This document shows positions 33,438 through 46,426 of a stretch of DNA of 64,000 bases, piece by piece. Origin of the DNA: Sulfuritalea sp. (GTDB taxonomy: Bacteria; Pseudomonadota; Gammaproteobacteria; Burkholderiales; Rhodocyclaceae); NCBI GenBank assembly GCA_023229685.1, contig JALNYT010000002.1, forward strand, positions 762,552 to 826,551. The letters run 5' to 3'. The notes beneath the pieces are model-generated. The model made no database searches. It saw nothing but the letters and a program-made list of their open reading frames with translations, and was not told the DNA's origin. The stretch's first letter is position 1. Each line of letters begins with the position of its first letter. Both the position numbers and the translations under genes were made by a program.

Positions 33438-34554
33438 TCTCGCGCCTTACGCGGTCATCGACGCCACCAGCCGCGGGCGTGCCTTCGTCGAGCCGCGACC
33501 CAAGGCGCGCAGCGAGTTTCAGCGCGATCGCGATCGCATCGTGCATTCCACCGCTTTCCGTCGCCTTGAATACAAGACGCAAGTGTTCGTCAACCACGAA
33601 GGCGACCTGTTTCGCACCCGGCTCACGCACAGCATCGAAGTGGCCCAGATCGCCCGCTCGATCGCCCGCGCCCTGCATCTCAATGACGACCTGGTAGAGG
33701 CCATCGCGCTCGCGCACGACCTCGGCCATACCCCCTTCGGGCACGCCGGGCAGGATGCCCTGAACGAGTGCATGCAGGCGCATGACGGGTTCGAACACAA
33801 TCTGCAGAGCCTGCGCGTCGTCGATCGGCTGGAAGAGCGCTACGGCGCCTTTGACGGCCTCAACCTGATGTTCGAGACGCGCGAGGGAATCCTCAAGCAT
33901 TGCTCGCCGGCGCGGGCGCGCGGACTCGGCGAGCTTGGCCGGCGCTTTCTCGATGACCGCCGGCCGTCGCTGGAGGCGCAGATCTGCAATCTGGCCGACG
34001 AGATCGCCTACAACAATCACGACGTCGATGACGGCCTGCGCTCCGGCTTGCTGACGCTGGAACAACTGGAAGGGGTGAGCCTCTTTGCCCGCCATGCCGC
34101 CGAAGCAGATGCCGAATTTCCAGGTCTGTCAGGGCGCCGCCGGGTGCACGAGACCATAAGGCGCATGATCGGCGCCCTGGTCACGGATTTGCTGGCCGAG
34201 TCGACGCGCCGAATCGCCGATGCGGCGCCGCGCACGCTGGCGGATGTGCACGCGGCGCCTGCGCTGATTGCCTTCACCGATGCGATGCGGGCCGAAAACC
34301 GGGCGCTCAAGGGATTTCTGCGCGACCACCTGTACCAGCACTATCAGGTGCTGCGCATGACGACCAAGGCGCATCGCATCATTCACGATCTGTTCAGCGC
34401 CTTCGTCGCTGATCCGCGCCTGCTGCCCCCCCAATATCAGGAAATGGCGGCGACCGAGAGTGTCGTGCGCGCCACGGCAGACTATATCGCCGGCATGACC
34501 GACCGCTATTCGATGAAGGAACATCGCCGCCTGTTCTCTGTCGGCGAACTGTGA
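33430..34554 (+). CDS. dgt: dGTP triphosphohydrolase-like HD protein
   Basis: This 374-residue HD-domain enzyme belongs to the family that hydrolyses dNTPs to deoxynucleoside and triphosphate. The motif RLTHSIEVAQIARS carries the first His (about residue 62) and LAHDLGHTPFGHAG the HD pair (about 97-110); NLADEIAYNNHDVDDG (about 184-199) supplies the last metal Asp. The length matches the shorter Dgt-like group rather than the 505-residue E. coli Dgt. GTG 33430 overlaps the aroB end. Its place after aroKB is conserved in many betaproteobacteria. Confidence 0.9.
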   Translation: MSDLAPYAVIDATSRGRAFVEPRPKARSEFQRDRDRIVHSTAFRRLEYKTQVFVNHEGDLFRTRLTHSIEVAQIARSIARALHLNDDLVEAIALAHDLGHTPFGHAGQDALNECMQAHDGFEHNLQSLRVVDRLEERYGAFDGLNLMFETREGILKHCSPARARGLGELGRRFLDDRRPSLEAQICNLADEIAYNNHDVDDGLRSGLLTLEQLEGVSLFARHAAEADAEFPGLSGRRRVHETIRRMIGALVTDLLAESTRRIADAAPRTLADVHAAPALIAFTDAMRAENRALKGFLRDHLYQHYQVLRMTTKAHRIIHDLFSAFVADPRLLPPQYQEMAATESVVRATADYIAGMTDRYSMKEHRRLFSVGEL

Positions 34555-34617
34555 AACTGTGACGCTGCGCTGCAACGTCACCGGCCCCGGATCCACCCAG
34601 ACCCAATCTGATCGCGA

Positions 34618-34660
34618 TACAATTACGCACGATTTTGGTGCGTTTGCACAATCTTGGTGC
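34618..34660 (+). promoter_or_regulatory. gdhA promoter region with two NtrC-like sites
   Basis: A possible -10 TACAAT lies at 34618-34623. It is followed by two near-identical imperfect palindromes, GCACGATTTTGGTGC (34627-34641) and GCACAATCTTGGTGC (34646-34660), of the GCAC-N6-GGTGC type seen in E. coli glnA NtrC sites. They are 19 bp apart. No -24/-12 sigma-54 promoter is visible between them and the gene. Confidence 0.5.
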
Positions 34661-34668
34661 GTTGTTTA

Positions 34669-34715
34669 GGGGTCTTGCCCCCGCCTCGGGTTGCGACGGA
34701 TCAGCGGGTTTTTTT
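34669..34715 (+). promoter_or_regulatory. gdhA leader with two mutually exclusive hairpins
   Basis: GGGG(TCTTG)CCCC at 34669-34681 shares its 3' arm with CCCGC (34680-34684), which can instead pair with GCGGG (34704-34708), followed by seven T. The second stem resembles a weak intrinsic terminator 13 bp before the start codon. Confidence 0.4.
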
Positions 34716-34728
34716 CATGGGAGGCATC

Positions 34729-36078
34729 ATGGCAATGGTATTGGAAGAAAGAATCGAATCGATATATCAACAGGTCAAGGCGAGAAATCCCGGAGAGGAT
34801 GAATTTCATCAGGCGGTCAAGGAGGTTCTCGAGTCGCTCGGACCGGTCCTCGTCAAGTACCCGGAATTTTCCCACCAGAAGATCATCGAGCGCATCTGCG
34901 AGCCGGAGCGGCAGATCATCTTTCGCGTGCCATGGCAGGACGACAAGGGTGCGGTGCACATCAACCGCGGCTTCCGCGTCGAGTTCAACAGCGCCATCGG
35001 TCCCTACAAGGGCGGCCTGCGCTTCCATCCGTCGGTCTATCTCGGCATCATCAAGTTTCTCGGCTTCGAGCAGTTGTTCAAGAACGCGCTGACGGGCATG
35101 CCGATCGGCGGCGGCAAGGGCGGGTCCGACTTCGATCCGAAAGGCAAGTCGGACAACGAAATCATGCGCTTCTGCCAGAGCTTCATGACCGAACTGTATC
35201 GCCACCTCGGCGAATACACCGACGTTCCGGCAGGGGATATCGGTGTCGGCGGCCGCGAACTGGGCTTCCTCTTCGGCCAGTACAAGAGGATCACAAACAG
35301 GTACGAATCGGCCGTGCTGACCGGCAAGGGAACCGGCTGGGGCGGATCCCTGGTGCGCACCGAGGCGACCGGCTATGGCGCCGTCTATTTTGTGCGCGAG
35401 ATGCTCAAGGTGCGCAAGGCTTCGCTCGAAGGCAAGACCTGCGTCGTCTCCGGTTCCGGCAACGTCGCCATCTATACCATGGAGAAACTCAACCAGCTCG
35501 GGGCCAAGGTCGTCGCCTGTTCCGATTCGAATGGCATCATCGTGCACGAGAAGGGAATCGATGTCGAACTCGTGAAGAAGCTGAAAGAAGTGGAGCGGCG
35601 CCGGATATCGGACTATGCGACCTATCACAAGGATGCCAAGTACATTGCCGGCGGTAATATCTGGGAGATTCCCTGCCAGGTCGCGATGCCTTCGGCGACG
35701 CAGAACGAGATCAACGGCAAGGATGCCAAGACGCTGATCAAGAACGGCTGCATCGCCGTGGGCGAGGGCGCGAACATGCCCACCACCCCGGAAGGTGTCA
35801 AGGTCTTTCTCGATGCCAAGATCGCCTACGGGCCGGGCAAGGCAGCCAACGCCGGCGGTGTCGCGACGTCGGCGCTCGAGATGCAGCAGAACGCCAGTCG
35901 CGATTCGTGGAGTTTCGAATTCACGGAGAGAAAGCTCGACGAGATCATGACCAACATCCACGCAGTGACTTACGAGACAGCGGAAGAGTTTGGCGCATCC
36001 GGCAACTATGTCATCGGCGCAAACATTGCCGGTTTCATCAAGGTGGCCAAGGCAATGGTGGCGCTCGGTCTGATCTGA
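34729..36078 (+). CDS. gdhA: NADP-dependent glutamate dehydrogenase
   Basis: GdhA makes glutamate from 2-oxoglutarate and ammonium. It has 449 residues, the hexameric bacterial type. Catalytic lysine segments are PYKGGLRFHPSV (about 89-100) and MPIGGGKGGSDFDPKG (about 123-138); the dinucleotide-binding VSGSGNVAIY lies near 240-249. I chose ATG 34729 because GGGAGG sits five bases upstream; ATG 34717 would add four residues but lies against the leader T-run. Together with gltBD 3 kb downstream this gives the cell both the low- and high-affinity ammonium routes. Confidence 0.96.
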   Translation: MAMVLEERIESIYQQVKARNPGEDEFHQAVKEVLESLGPVLVKYPEFSHQKIIERICEPERQIIFRVPWQDDKGAVHINRGFRVEFNSAIGPYKGGLRFHPSVYLGIIKFLGFEQLFKNALTGMPIGGGKGGSDFDPKGKSDNEIMRFCQSFMTELYRHLGEYTDVPAGDIGVGGRELGFLFGQYKRITNRYESAVLTGKGTGWGGSLVRTEATGYGAVYFVREMLKVRKASLEGKTCVVSGSGNVAIYTMEKLNQLGAKVVACSDSNGIIVHEKGIDVELVKKLKEVERRRISDYATYHKDAKYIAGGNIWEIPCQVAMPSATQNEINGKDAKTLIKNGCIAVGEGANMPTTPEGVKVFLDAKIAYGPGKAANAGGVATSALEMQQNASRDSWSFEFTERKLDEIMTNIHAVTYETAEEFGASGNYVIGANIAGFIKVAKAMVALGLI

Positions 36079-36099
36079 CCTGCGCCGGCCGACGGACAA

Positions 36100-36131
36100 C
36101 GCGGCGGATTCCTCTCCGAGGTTCCGCCGCG
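36100..36131 (+). terminator. Hairpin after gdhA
   Basis: CGCGGCGGA (36100-36108) pairs with TCCGCCGCG (36123-36131), a perfect 9-bp stem with a 14-nt loop, 22 bp past the gdhA stop. There is no T-run, so termination may need Rho. Confidence 0.5.
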
Positions 36132-36192
36132 GACATCCTGGCCGGCCGCGATCGCCGAATCTTCGCGCATCGCCACCGAGCATGCGAGCAGG

Positions 36193-38790
36193 ATGGTGAC
36201 TGAAAAATCCGCCAATCAGGATTCACCCCGCTTCGTCACCACCGGCCTTCCCGGTCTTGACGCCATCCTCGGCGGATTGCGGCTGGGAGACAACGTGGTC
36301 TGGCGCGTCGACAGCGTCGACGACTACCGGGCTTTCGTCGCGCCCTGCGTTGCGGCTGCCACGGCAGCGCGGCGTCGCGTGGTCTACGTCCGTTTTGCAT
36401 CCCATCCGCCGGTAGTCGAGACATCCGCGGTTGGCGCTGTCTACCACCTGGACGCCCTGCGCGGCTTCGAGTCCTTCACGGTCAGGCTGCATACCATCAT
36501 CGCCGAAGAGGGCAGCGAAGTCTTCTATGTGTTCGACTGCCTGTCGGATCTGCTCGATGCCTGGGCGACCGACAGCATGATCGGCAATTTTTTCCGCGTC
36601 ACCTGTCCGTATCTGTTCGAACTCGATACCGTCGCGCACTTCGCGCTGCGGCGCGGTGCCCATTCGATGGCCACCGTGGACGCCATCCGTACCACCACGC
36701 AACTTCTGATCGATCTCTACAACGAGGGAGGGGCGCTCTACCTGCATCCGCTCAAGGTCTGGCAGCGATACTCGCCGACCATGTTCCTGCCGCACCGCCA
36801 CGAGGCCGGGCAGTTCATTCCCATCACCGCAAGCTGCGAGGCGACCAGCCTGTTCAACCGGCTGGCGAGTCGCGCACCCGACGACGGCGGGCGCCACCTG
36901 GATTCATGGGAACGGCTCTTCATCCGCGCCGCGGATCTGGCCGGTTCCCGGCCGGACGACCCTGAGCGGCAGGCAATGGTGGCGCAGCTCTGCCGTCTGT
37001 TGATCGGTCGCGATGAGCGGATGCTCGCGCTGGCTCGCCGTCATCTCACGCTGGCCGATCTCCTCGCCATCAAGGGGCGGCTGATCGGTACCGGCTTCAT
37101 TGGTGGCAAGTCGGTGGGCATGCTGCTGGCGCGGGCCATCCTCCAGGCTGATCCGGAGTCCGGCTGGAACGAATTTCTGGAACCCCACGACTCGTTCTTC
37201 ATCGGCTCCGATCTGTTCCACTCCTACATCGTCAGCAATGGCTGGTGGCAACTGTTCATCTGGCAGCGCAGCGAAGCCGGGTATCTAAGCGGCGCGGCGC
37301 AATTGCGGGAACTGCTGCGACAGGGCAGCTTCCCGGTCGAAATCCTGGGCGAATTCCAGAAAATGCTGGAGCACTTCGGCCAGTACCCGATCATCGTCCG
37401 CTCCTCCAGTCTGCTGGAAGACGGCTTCGGCAACGCGTTCGCCGGCAAGTACGACAGCTTCTTCTGCGTCAATCAAGGCTCGCCGGAGGAACGGCTGGCG
37501 CAGTTCATCGAAGCCGTGAGGATGGTCTATGCCAGCACTCTCAGCGAAGAAGCCCTCTCATACCGCCTGCAACGCGGCCTGGCCCGCCAGGAAGAGCAGA
37601 TGGCGCTTCTGGTCCAGCGTGTTTCGGGGGCCCACCACAAAAATTATTTCTTCCCCGCCTTTGCCGGCGTCGGCATCTCCTACAACACCTTCGTCTGGCG
37701 TCACGACATCAATCCGGGCGCCGGCATGCTGCGGCTGGTTGTCGGCCTCGGCACACGGGCGGTGGACCGGGTCGAGGGAGACTATCCCCGCATCGTTTCC
37801 CTCGATCAGCCCCTCCTAGTGCCACATGCCGATCCGGAGAACCGGCGCCGCTTTACCCAGCACGACGTCGATGTCCTCGATCTTGCGCAGAACACCTGGC
37901 GAACAGTGCCACTCACTGACTTGCGCGAGGAAGCCCTGACGCTGCCGCTCGACCTGTTTGCGGAACGGGACAACGCCGGCTGGCTGGTCACCTTCGATCG
38001 GCTGCTGACCGAGACCGGTTTTGCCACGACCATGCGCAAGCTGTTGCAGACGCTGGAGCAGGCCTACGGGTATCCGGTCGACGTCGAATTCACCGGTACC
38101 TATGCCAGCGACGGCAGGCTCTATGTAAACCTGATTCAGTGCCGCCCTTTGCAAACCCGGGGCATCCAGGCCAAGCGCGTCGAGATAGGGGAAGCCGGCA
38201 AGGCCGATACGCTGTTCAGCAGCAGTGGCAACTTCATGGGCGGCAGCATTGTCCAGCCGGTGGGTCGAGTCGTCGTGGTCGATCCCGAGGCCTTCATGGA
38301 CATGATCCTTTCCGACAAGTACGAACTGGCCAGGCTGATCGGACGCCTCAACCGCGAGGTCTTGGCGCGGGATACGATCCCCACCCTGCTGCTGGGGCCG
38401 GGCCGCTGGGGCACCTCCACGCTTCGGCTTGGGGTGCCGGTGCGTTTTGCCGAAATCAATGCCGTGACGGCGATTGGCGAAGTGGCATTCTCGGCCGGCG
38501 GGCTGTACCCGGAACTCTCTTTTGGTTCGCATTTCTTCCAGGACCTGGTCGAGACCGGAATCTTTTATGTCGCGCTCCATCCCGAGCGCCCCGGTTGTTT
38601 CCTGAACACCGCCCTGCTGCAGCAACTCCCTAATCGATTGGCGGAGTTGCTGCCGGACGACGCGCGTTTCGCGGATGCGCTGAGGGTGGTCGATCTGCCC
38701 CACGGCTATCAACTACTGGCGGACATCGTCAGCCAGCAAGTTGTCTGCTGCCGCGTGCCGGCCCCAGCCGCGCCTCCGGTCCGGCAATAA
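36193..38790 (+). CDS. PEP-synthase-like ATP-binding protein with N-terminal KaiC-like domain
   Basis: This is an 865-residue protein of two parts. Residues about 12-240 resemble a KaiC/RAD55-type RecA fold (TTGLPGLDAILGGL at 16-29), but the Walker A loop GxxxxGKT is missing; the strand runs on as LGDNVVWRVDSVDDY. Residues about 295-650 are a pyruvate-phosphate-dikinase/PEP-synthase ATP-grasp domain, with GGKSVGMLLARAIL near 304 and IIVRSSSLLEDGFGNAFAGKY near 399-419 in the family pattern (motif split for brevity). The phosphohistidine domain and PEP/pyruvate barrel of true PEP synthase are absent. Its reaction is unknown. ATG 36193 follows AGCAGG closely; GTG 36196 is an alternative. Confidence 0.72.
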   Translation: MVTEKSANQDSPRFVTTGLPGLDAILGGLRLGDNVVWRVDSVDDYRAFVAPCVAAATAARRRVVYVRFASHPPVVETSAVGAVYHLDALRGFESFTVRLHTIIAEEGSEVFYVFDCLSDLLDAWATDSMIGNFFRVTCPYLFELDTVAHFALRRGAHSMATVDAIRTTTQLLIDLYNEGGALYLHPLKVWQRYSPTMFLPHRHEAGQFIPITASCEATSLFNRLASRAPDDGGRHLDSWERLFIRAADLAGSRPDDPERQAMVAQLCRLLIGRDERMLALARRHLTLADLLAIKGRLIGTGFIGGKSVGMLLARAILQADPESGWNEFLEPHDSFFIGSDLFHSYIVSNGWWQLFIWQRSEAGYLSGAAQLRELLRQGSFPVEILGEFQKMLEHFGQYPIIVRSSSLLEDGFGNAFAGKYDSFFCVNQGSPEERLAQFIEAVRMVYASTLSEEALSYRLQRGLARQEEQMALLVQRVSGAHHKNYFFPAFAGVGISYNTFVWRHDINPGAGMLRLVVGLGTRAVDRVEGDYPRIVSLDQPLLVPHADPENRRRFTQHDVDVLDLAQNTWRTVPLTDLREEALTLPLDLFAERDNAGWLVTFDRLLTETGFATTMRKLLQTLEQAYGYPVDVEFTGTYASDGRLYVNLIQCRPLQTRGIQAKRVEIGEAGKADTLFSSSGNFMGGSIVQPVGRVVVVDPEAFMDMILSDKYELARLIGRLNREVLARDTIPTLLLGPGRWGTSTLRLGVPVRFAEINAVTAIGEVAFSAGGLYPELSFGSHFFQDLVETGIFYVALHPERPGCFLNTALLQQLPNRLAELLPDDARFADALRVVDLPHGYQLLADIVSQQVVCCRVPAPAAPPVRQ

Positions 38791-38828
38791 TTTGCCCGGC
38801 CGGCGCTGCGTTGTTGCGTTGCAGCGTA

Positions 38829-38857
38829 TTGAATTCGACCTCTTTTGGCGGTATATT
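38829..38857 (+). promoter_or_regulatory. Sigma-70 promoter of gltBD
   Basis: TTGAAT (38829-38834) and TATATT (38852-38857) are spaced by exactly 17 bp. Predicted start near 38864 gives a leader of about 87 nt to the gltB ATG. Confidence 0.65.
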
Positions 38858-38892
38858 TGCACGTCGTCCGCCTTAGAAGCGGGCCATTCAAG

Positions 38893-38922
38893 GCCGGGGA
38901 GCGGCATCACCCCGGCTTTTTT
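38893..38922 (+). terminator. Intrinsic terminator in the gltB leader
   Basis: GCCGGGG (38893-38899) and CCCCGGC (38910-38916) form a perfect 7-bp stem with a 10-nt loop, followed by six T. It lies downstream of the predicted gltB promoter and 28 bp before the gltB start, so it could attenuate gltBD as well as end upstream transcripts. Confidence 0.8.
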
Positions 38923-38950
38923 GCCGGCTGCATTTCCGAGGAAAGACACG

Positions 38951-43578
<4,628 letters not shown>

Positions 43579-43579
<1 letters not shown>

Positions 43580-45042
43580 TGGGCAAGCCCACCGGATTCC
43601 TCGAATTTCAACGCATATCCGAGAGCTACGAGCCGGCGAAGACTCGCGTCCTTCACTATCACGAGTTCATACCGCATCTGACGGACCAGCAGGCAACGGT
43701 ACAGGGTGCGCGCTGCATGGACTGCGGCATCCCGTATTGCAACAACGGCTGCCCGGTGAACAACCTGATCCCGGACTGGAACGACCTCGTCTACCGCGGC
43801 AACTGGCGCGAGGCGATCGAGACCCTGCATTCGACCAACAATTTTCCGGAATTCACCAGCCGCATCTGCCCCGCGCCCTGCGAGGCGGCCTGCACGCTGA
43901 ACATCCCGCAGACGCCGGTCGGCATCAAATCCATCGAGCGCGCCATCATCGACAAGGCCGGCGAAAACGGCTGGGTGGTGCCGCGACCGGCAGTGCACAA
44001 GACCGGCAAGAGAATTGCCGTCGTCGGCTCCGGCCCGGCCGGGCTGGCAGCCGCGCAGCAGCTGGCGCGCGTCGGCCATGCGGTGACGGTGTTCGAGAAG
44101 AACGACCGCATCGGCGGCCTGCTGCGCTACGGCATTCCCGACTTCAAGCTGGACAAGCGGCTGATCGACTGGCGCATGGCGCAGATGAAGGTCGAGGGCG
44201 TCAAGTTCGTCACCGGCACCATGGTGACCGGCGCGGCCCTGCCCAAGGGCGTCGTCAATGACGCCAAGAAGACCGTCAGCGCAGAGCAATTGAAGAAGGA
44301 TTTCGATGCCGTGATTCTCGCCGGCGGTGCGGAAAATCCGCGCGACCTGCCGATTCCCGGTCGCGAACTGGAAGGCGTGCATTTCGCGCTCGAGTTCCTC
44401 ATTCCGCAGAACAAGGAAGTCTCCGGCGGCCGCAAGAACCCGATCAACGTCAAGGGCAAGCATGTTCTCGTCATCGGCGGCGGCGATACCGGCTCGGATT
44501 GCGTCGGCACATCCAACCGCCACGGCGCCGCCAGCATCACCCAGATCGAACTGCTGCCACGGCCGCCCGAGCAGGAAAATGGTGCGCTGACCTGGCCTTA
44601 CTGGCCGCTGCGCCTGCGTACCTCGTCATCGCATGAAGAAGGCTGCGAGCGCGACTGGGCGATCGGCACCAAGGCCTTCGTCGGCGAGAATGGCCGGCTC
44701 AAGGCCGTCAAGGCCGTGCGCCTGGCGTGGGCAGACGGCAAGATGAGCGAAGTGCCGGGTTCCGAATTCGAGATTGCCGCCGATTTCGCCTTCCTCGCCA
44801 TGGGTTTTGTCAGTCCCGTGGGCGGCGTGCTCGAAGCCTTCGGCGTCGACAAGGATGGTCGCGGCAATGCGCGGGCCGCTACCGAAGGCACGCAGGCCTA
44901 CAGCACCAATGCGCCCGGCGTGTTTGCCGCTGGCGACATGCGGCGCGGCCAGTCGCTGGTGGTCTGGGCGATTCGTGAAGGCCGCCAGTGCGCTCGCACC
45001 GTCGATCAGTTCCTCATGGGTTCGACTACGCTACCCAGGTGA
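43579..45042 (+). CDS. gltD: Glutamate synthase small subunit
   Basis: GltD takes electrons from NADPH by FAD and passes them over iron-sulfur clusters to GltB. It has 487 residues. Two N-terminal 4Fe-4S clusters are bound by cysteines in CMDCGIPYCNNGCP (about 46-59) and CPAPCEAAC (about 97-105). FAD-binding VVGSGPAGLAAA lies near 149-160 and NADPH-binding VIGGGDTGSDC near 299-309. Translation is coupled to gltB. Confidence 0.97.
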
Positions 45043-45049
45043 ATCCGCG

Positions 45050-46423
45050 GTGAACGTCGTCATTCTCGCCGCGGGGCAGGGCAAGCGGATGCGCTCCGAC
45101 CTGCCCAAGGTGCTGCATCCGCTGGCGGGAAAGGCTTTGCTGGGGCACGTGCTCGACACCGCGCGCGAGATCGGCGCAGCAAAGATCTGCGTGGTCTACG
45201 GCCATGGCGGCGAACAGGTGCGCAACGCGCTCGACGCACCCGACATCGCCTGGGCCCTGCAGGAACCGCAACTCGGCACCGGCCATGCCGTGCTGCAGGG
45301 CATGCCCGACGCCGCGCCGTCAGCGCCGACTCTCGTGCTCTACGGGGATGTGCCGCTGATTCGCGCCACGACCCTGCGGCGCCTGATCGAGGCGGCCGGC
45401 GCCGGCTCGCTGGCGCTGCTCACCGCGCATCTCGACAAGCCGCAGGGCTATGGCCGCATCGTGCGGGTCGGCGGCAAGGTCACGCGCATCGTCGAGGAGA
45501 AGGATGCCGACGATGCCGAGCGCGCGATTCGCGAAATCAATACCGGCATTCTGGTGGCCCCCACCGCGGCCCTGGCGCGCTGGCTGCCGACGCTCGGCAA
45601 TCGCAATGCCCAGGGCGAGTATTACCTGACCGACATCGTGGCCATGGCGGTCGCCGAAGGCATGCCGGTAGTGACCGCCCATCCCGATGCCGCGTGGGAA
45701 ACCCAGGGCGTGAACAGCAAGTTGCAGCTCGCTGCGCTGGAGCGCGTGCATCAGCGCAACGTTGCCGAAGCGCTGATGGAAGCCGGCGTGACGCTGATCG
45801 ACCCGGCGCGCATCGATGTGCGCGGCGAACTGCTATGCGGCAGGGATGTCAGCATCGACGTCAATTGTGTGTTCGAAGGCAAAGTCGAACTCGCCGACAG
45901 TGCATCGATCGGCGCCAACTGCGTATTGAAGAATTGCCGCATCGGCCGCGGCACGCGGATTGCGCCCTTCTGCCACATCGAAGACGCCGTGGTCGGACCG
46001 GACGGCATCATTGGTCCATACGCCCGGCTGCGGCCCGGCACCGAACTCGGTCGCGACGTGCATATCGGCAACTTCGTCGAAGTCAAGAATTCGACGATTG
46101 CCGATCACTCGAAGGCCAATCATCTCGCCTATCTCGGCGATGCCACCATCGGCAGTCGCGTGAACATCGGCGCCGGCACCATCACCTGCAACTATGACGG
46201 CGCCAACAAGTTCCGCACCGTGATCGAGGACGATGCCTTCATCGGCTCCGACACCCAACTGGTTGCACCGGTCACCGTCGGCCGGGGCGCCACGCTGGGC
46301 GCTGGCACCACGCTGACCAGCGATGCTCCGCCCGAGCAGTTGACCATGTCGCGCGCGAAACAGGTGTCGGTGCCAGGCTGGAAGCGGCCGACAAAGAACG
46401 CAAACTCCAAGAAGAAGGACTGA
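45050..46423 (+). CDS. glmU: Bifunctional GlcNAc-1-P uridyltransferase / GlcN-1-P acetyltransferase
   Basis: GlmU makes UDP-N-acetylglucosamine in two steps for peptidoglycan and lipopolysaccharide. It has 457 residues. The N-terminal nucleotidyltransferase has LAAGQGKRMRSDLPKVLHP at 6-24 and GDVPL near 100; the C-terminal left-handed beta helix carries many hexapeptide repeats (about 250-440) with the acetyltransferase residues in the NAKNHLAYLGD-like segment (ANHLAYLGD here). The start is GTG 45050 with AGGTGA seven bases before; no ATG fits. A minus-oriented copy of the 22-bp repeat lies in codons about 88-94. glmS follows by 3 bp. Confidence 0.96.
   Translation: MNVVILAAGQGKRMRSDLPKVLHPLAGKALLGHVLDTAREIGAAKICVVYGHGGEQVRNALDAPDIAWALQEPQLGTGHAVLQGMPDAAPSAPTLVLYGDVPLIRATTLRRLIEAAGAGSLALLTAHLDKPQGYGRIVRVGGKVTRIVEEKDADDAERAIREINTGILVAPTAALARWLPTLGNRNAQGEYYLTDIVAMAVAEGMPVVTAHPDAAWETQGVNSKLQLAALERVHQRNVAEALMEAGVTLIDPARIDVRGELLCGRDVSIDVNCVFEGKVELADSASIGANCVLKNCRIGRGTRIAPFCHIEDAVVGPDGIIGPYARLRPGTELGRDVHIGNFVEVKNSTIADHSKANHLAYLGDATIGSRVNIGAGTITCNYDGANKFRTVIEDDAFIGSDTQLVAPVTVGRGATLGAGTTLTSDAPPEQLTMSRAKQVSVPGWKRPTKNANSKKKD
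45310..45331 (-). repeat. 22-bp dispersed repeat, reverse copy in glmU
   Basis: On the minus strand this reads AGTCGGCGCTGA-CGGC-GCGGCG, one mismatch from consensus, preceded by GAG. It encodes the variable A-A-P-S-A-P-T stretch just before the LVLYGD motif. Confidence 0.5.
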
Positions 46424-46426
46424 GCC

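Noticed and set aside
34640..34680. Sigma-54 promoter before gdhA
   Set aside because: No GG-N10-GC pair with the TGGCAC/TTGC context is present near the NtrC-like sites.
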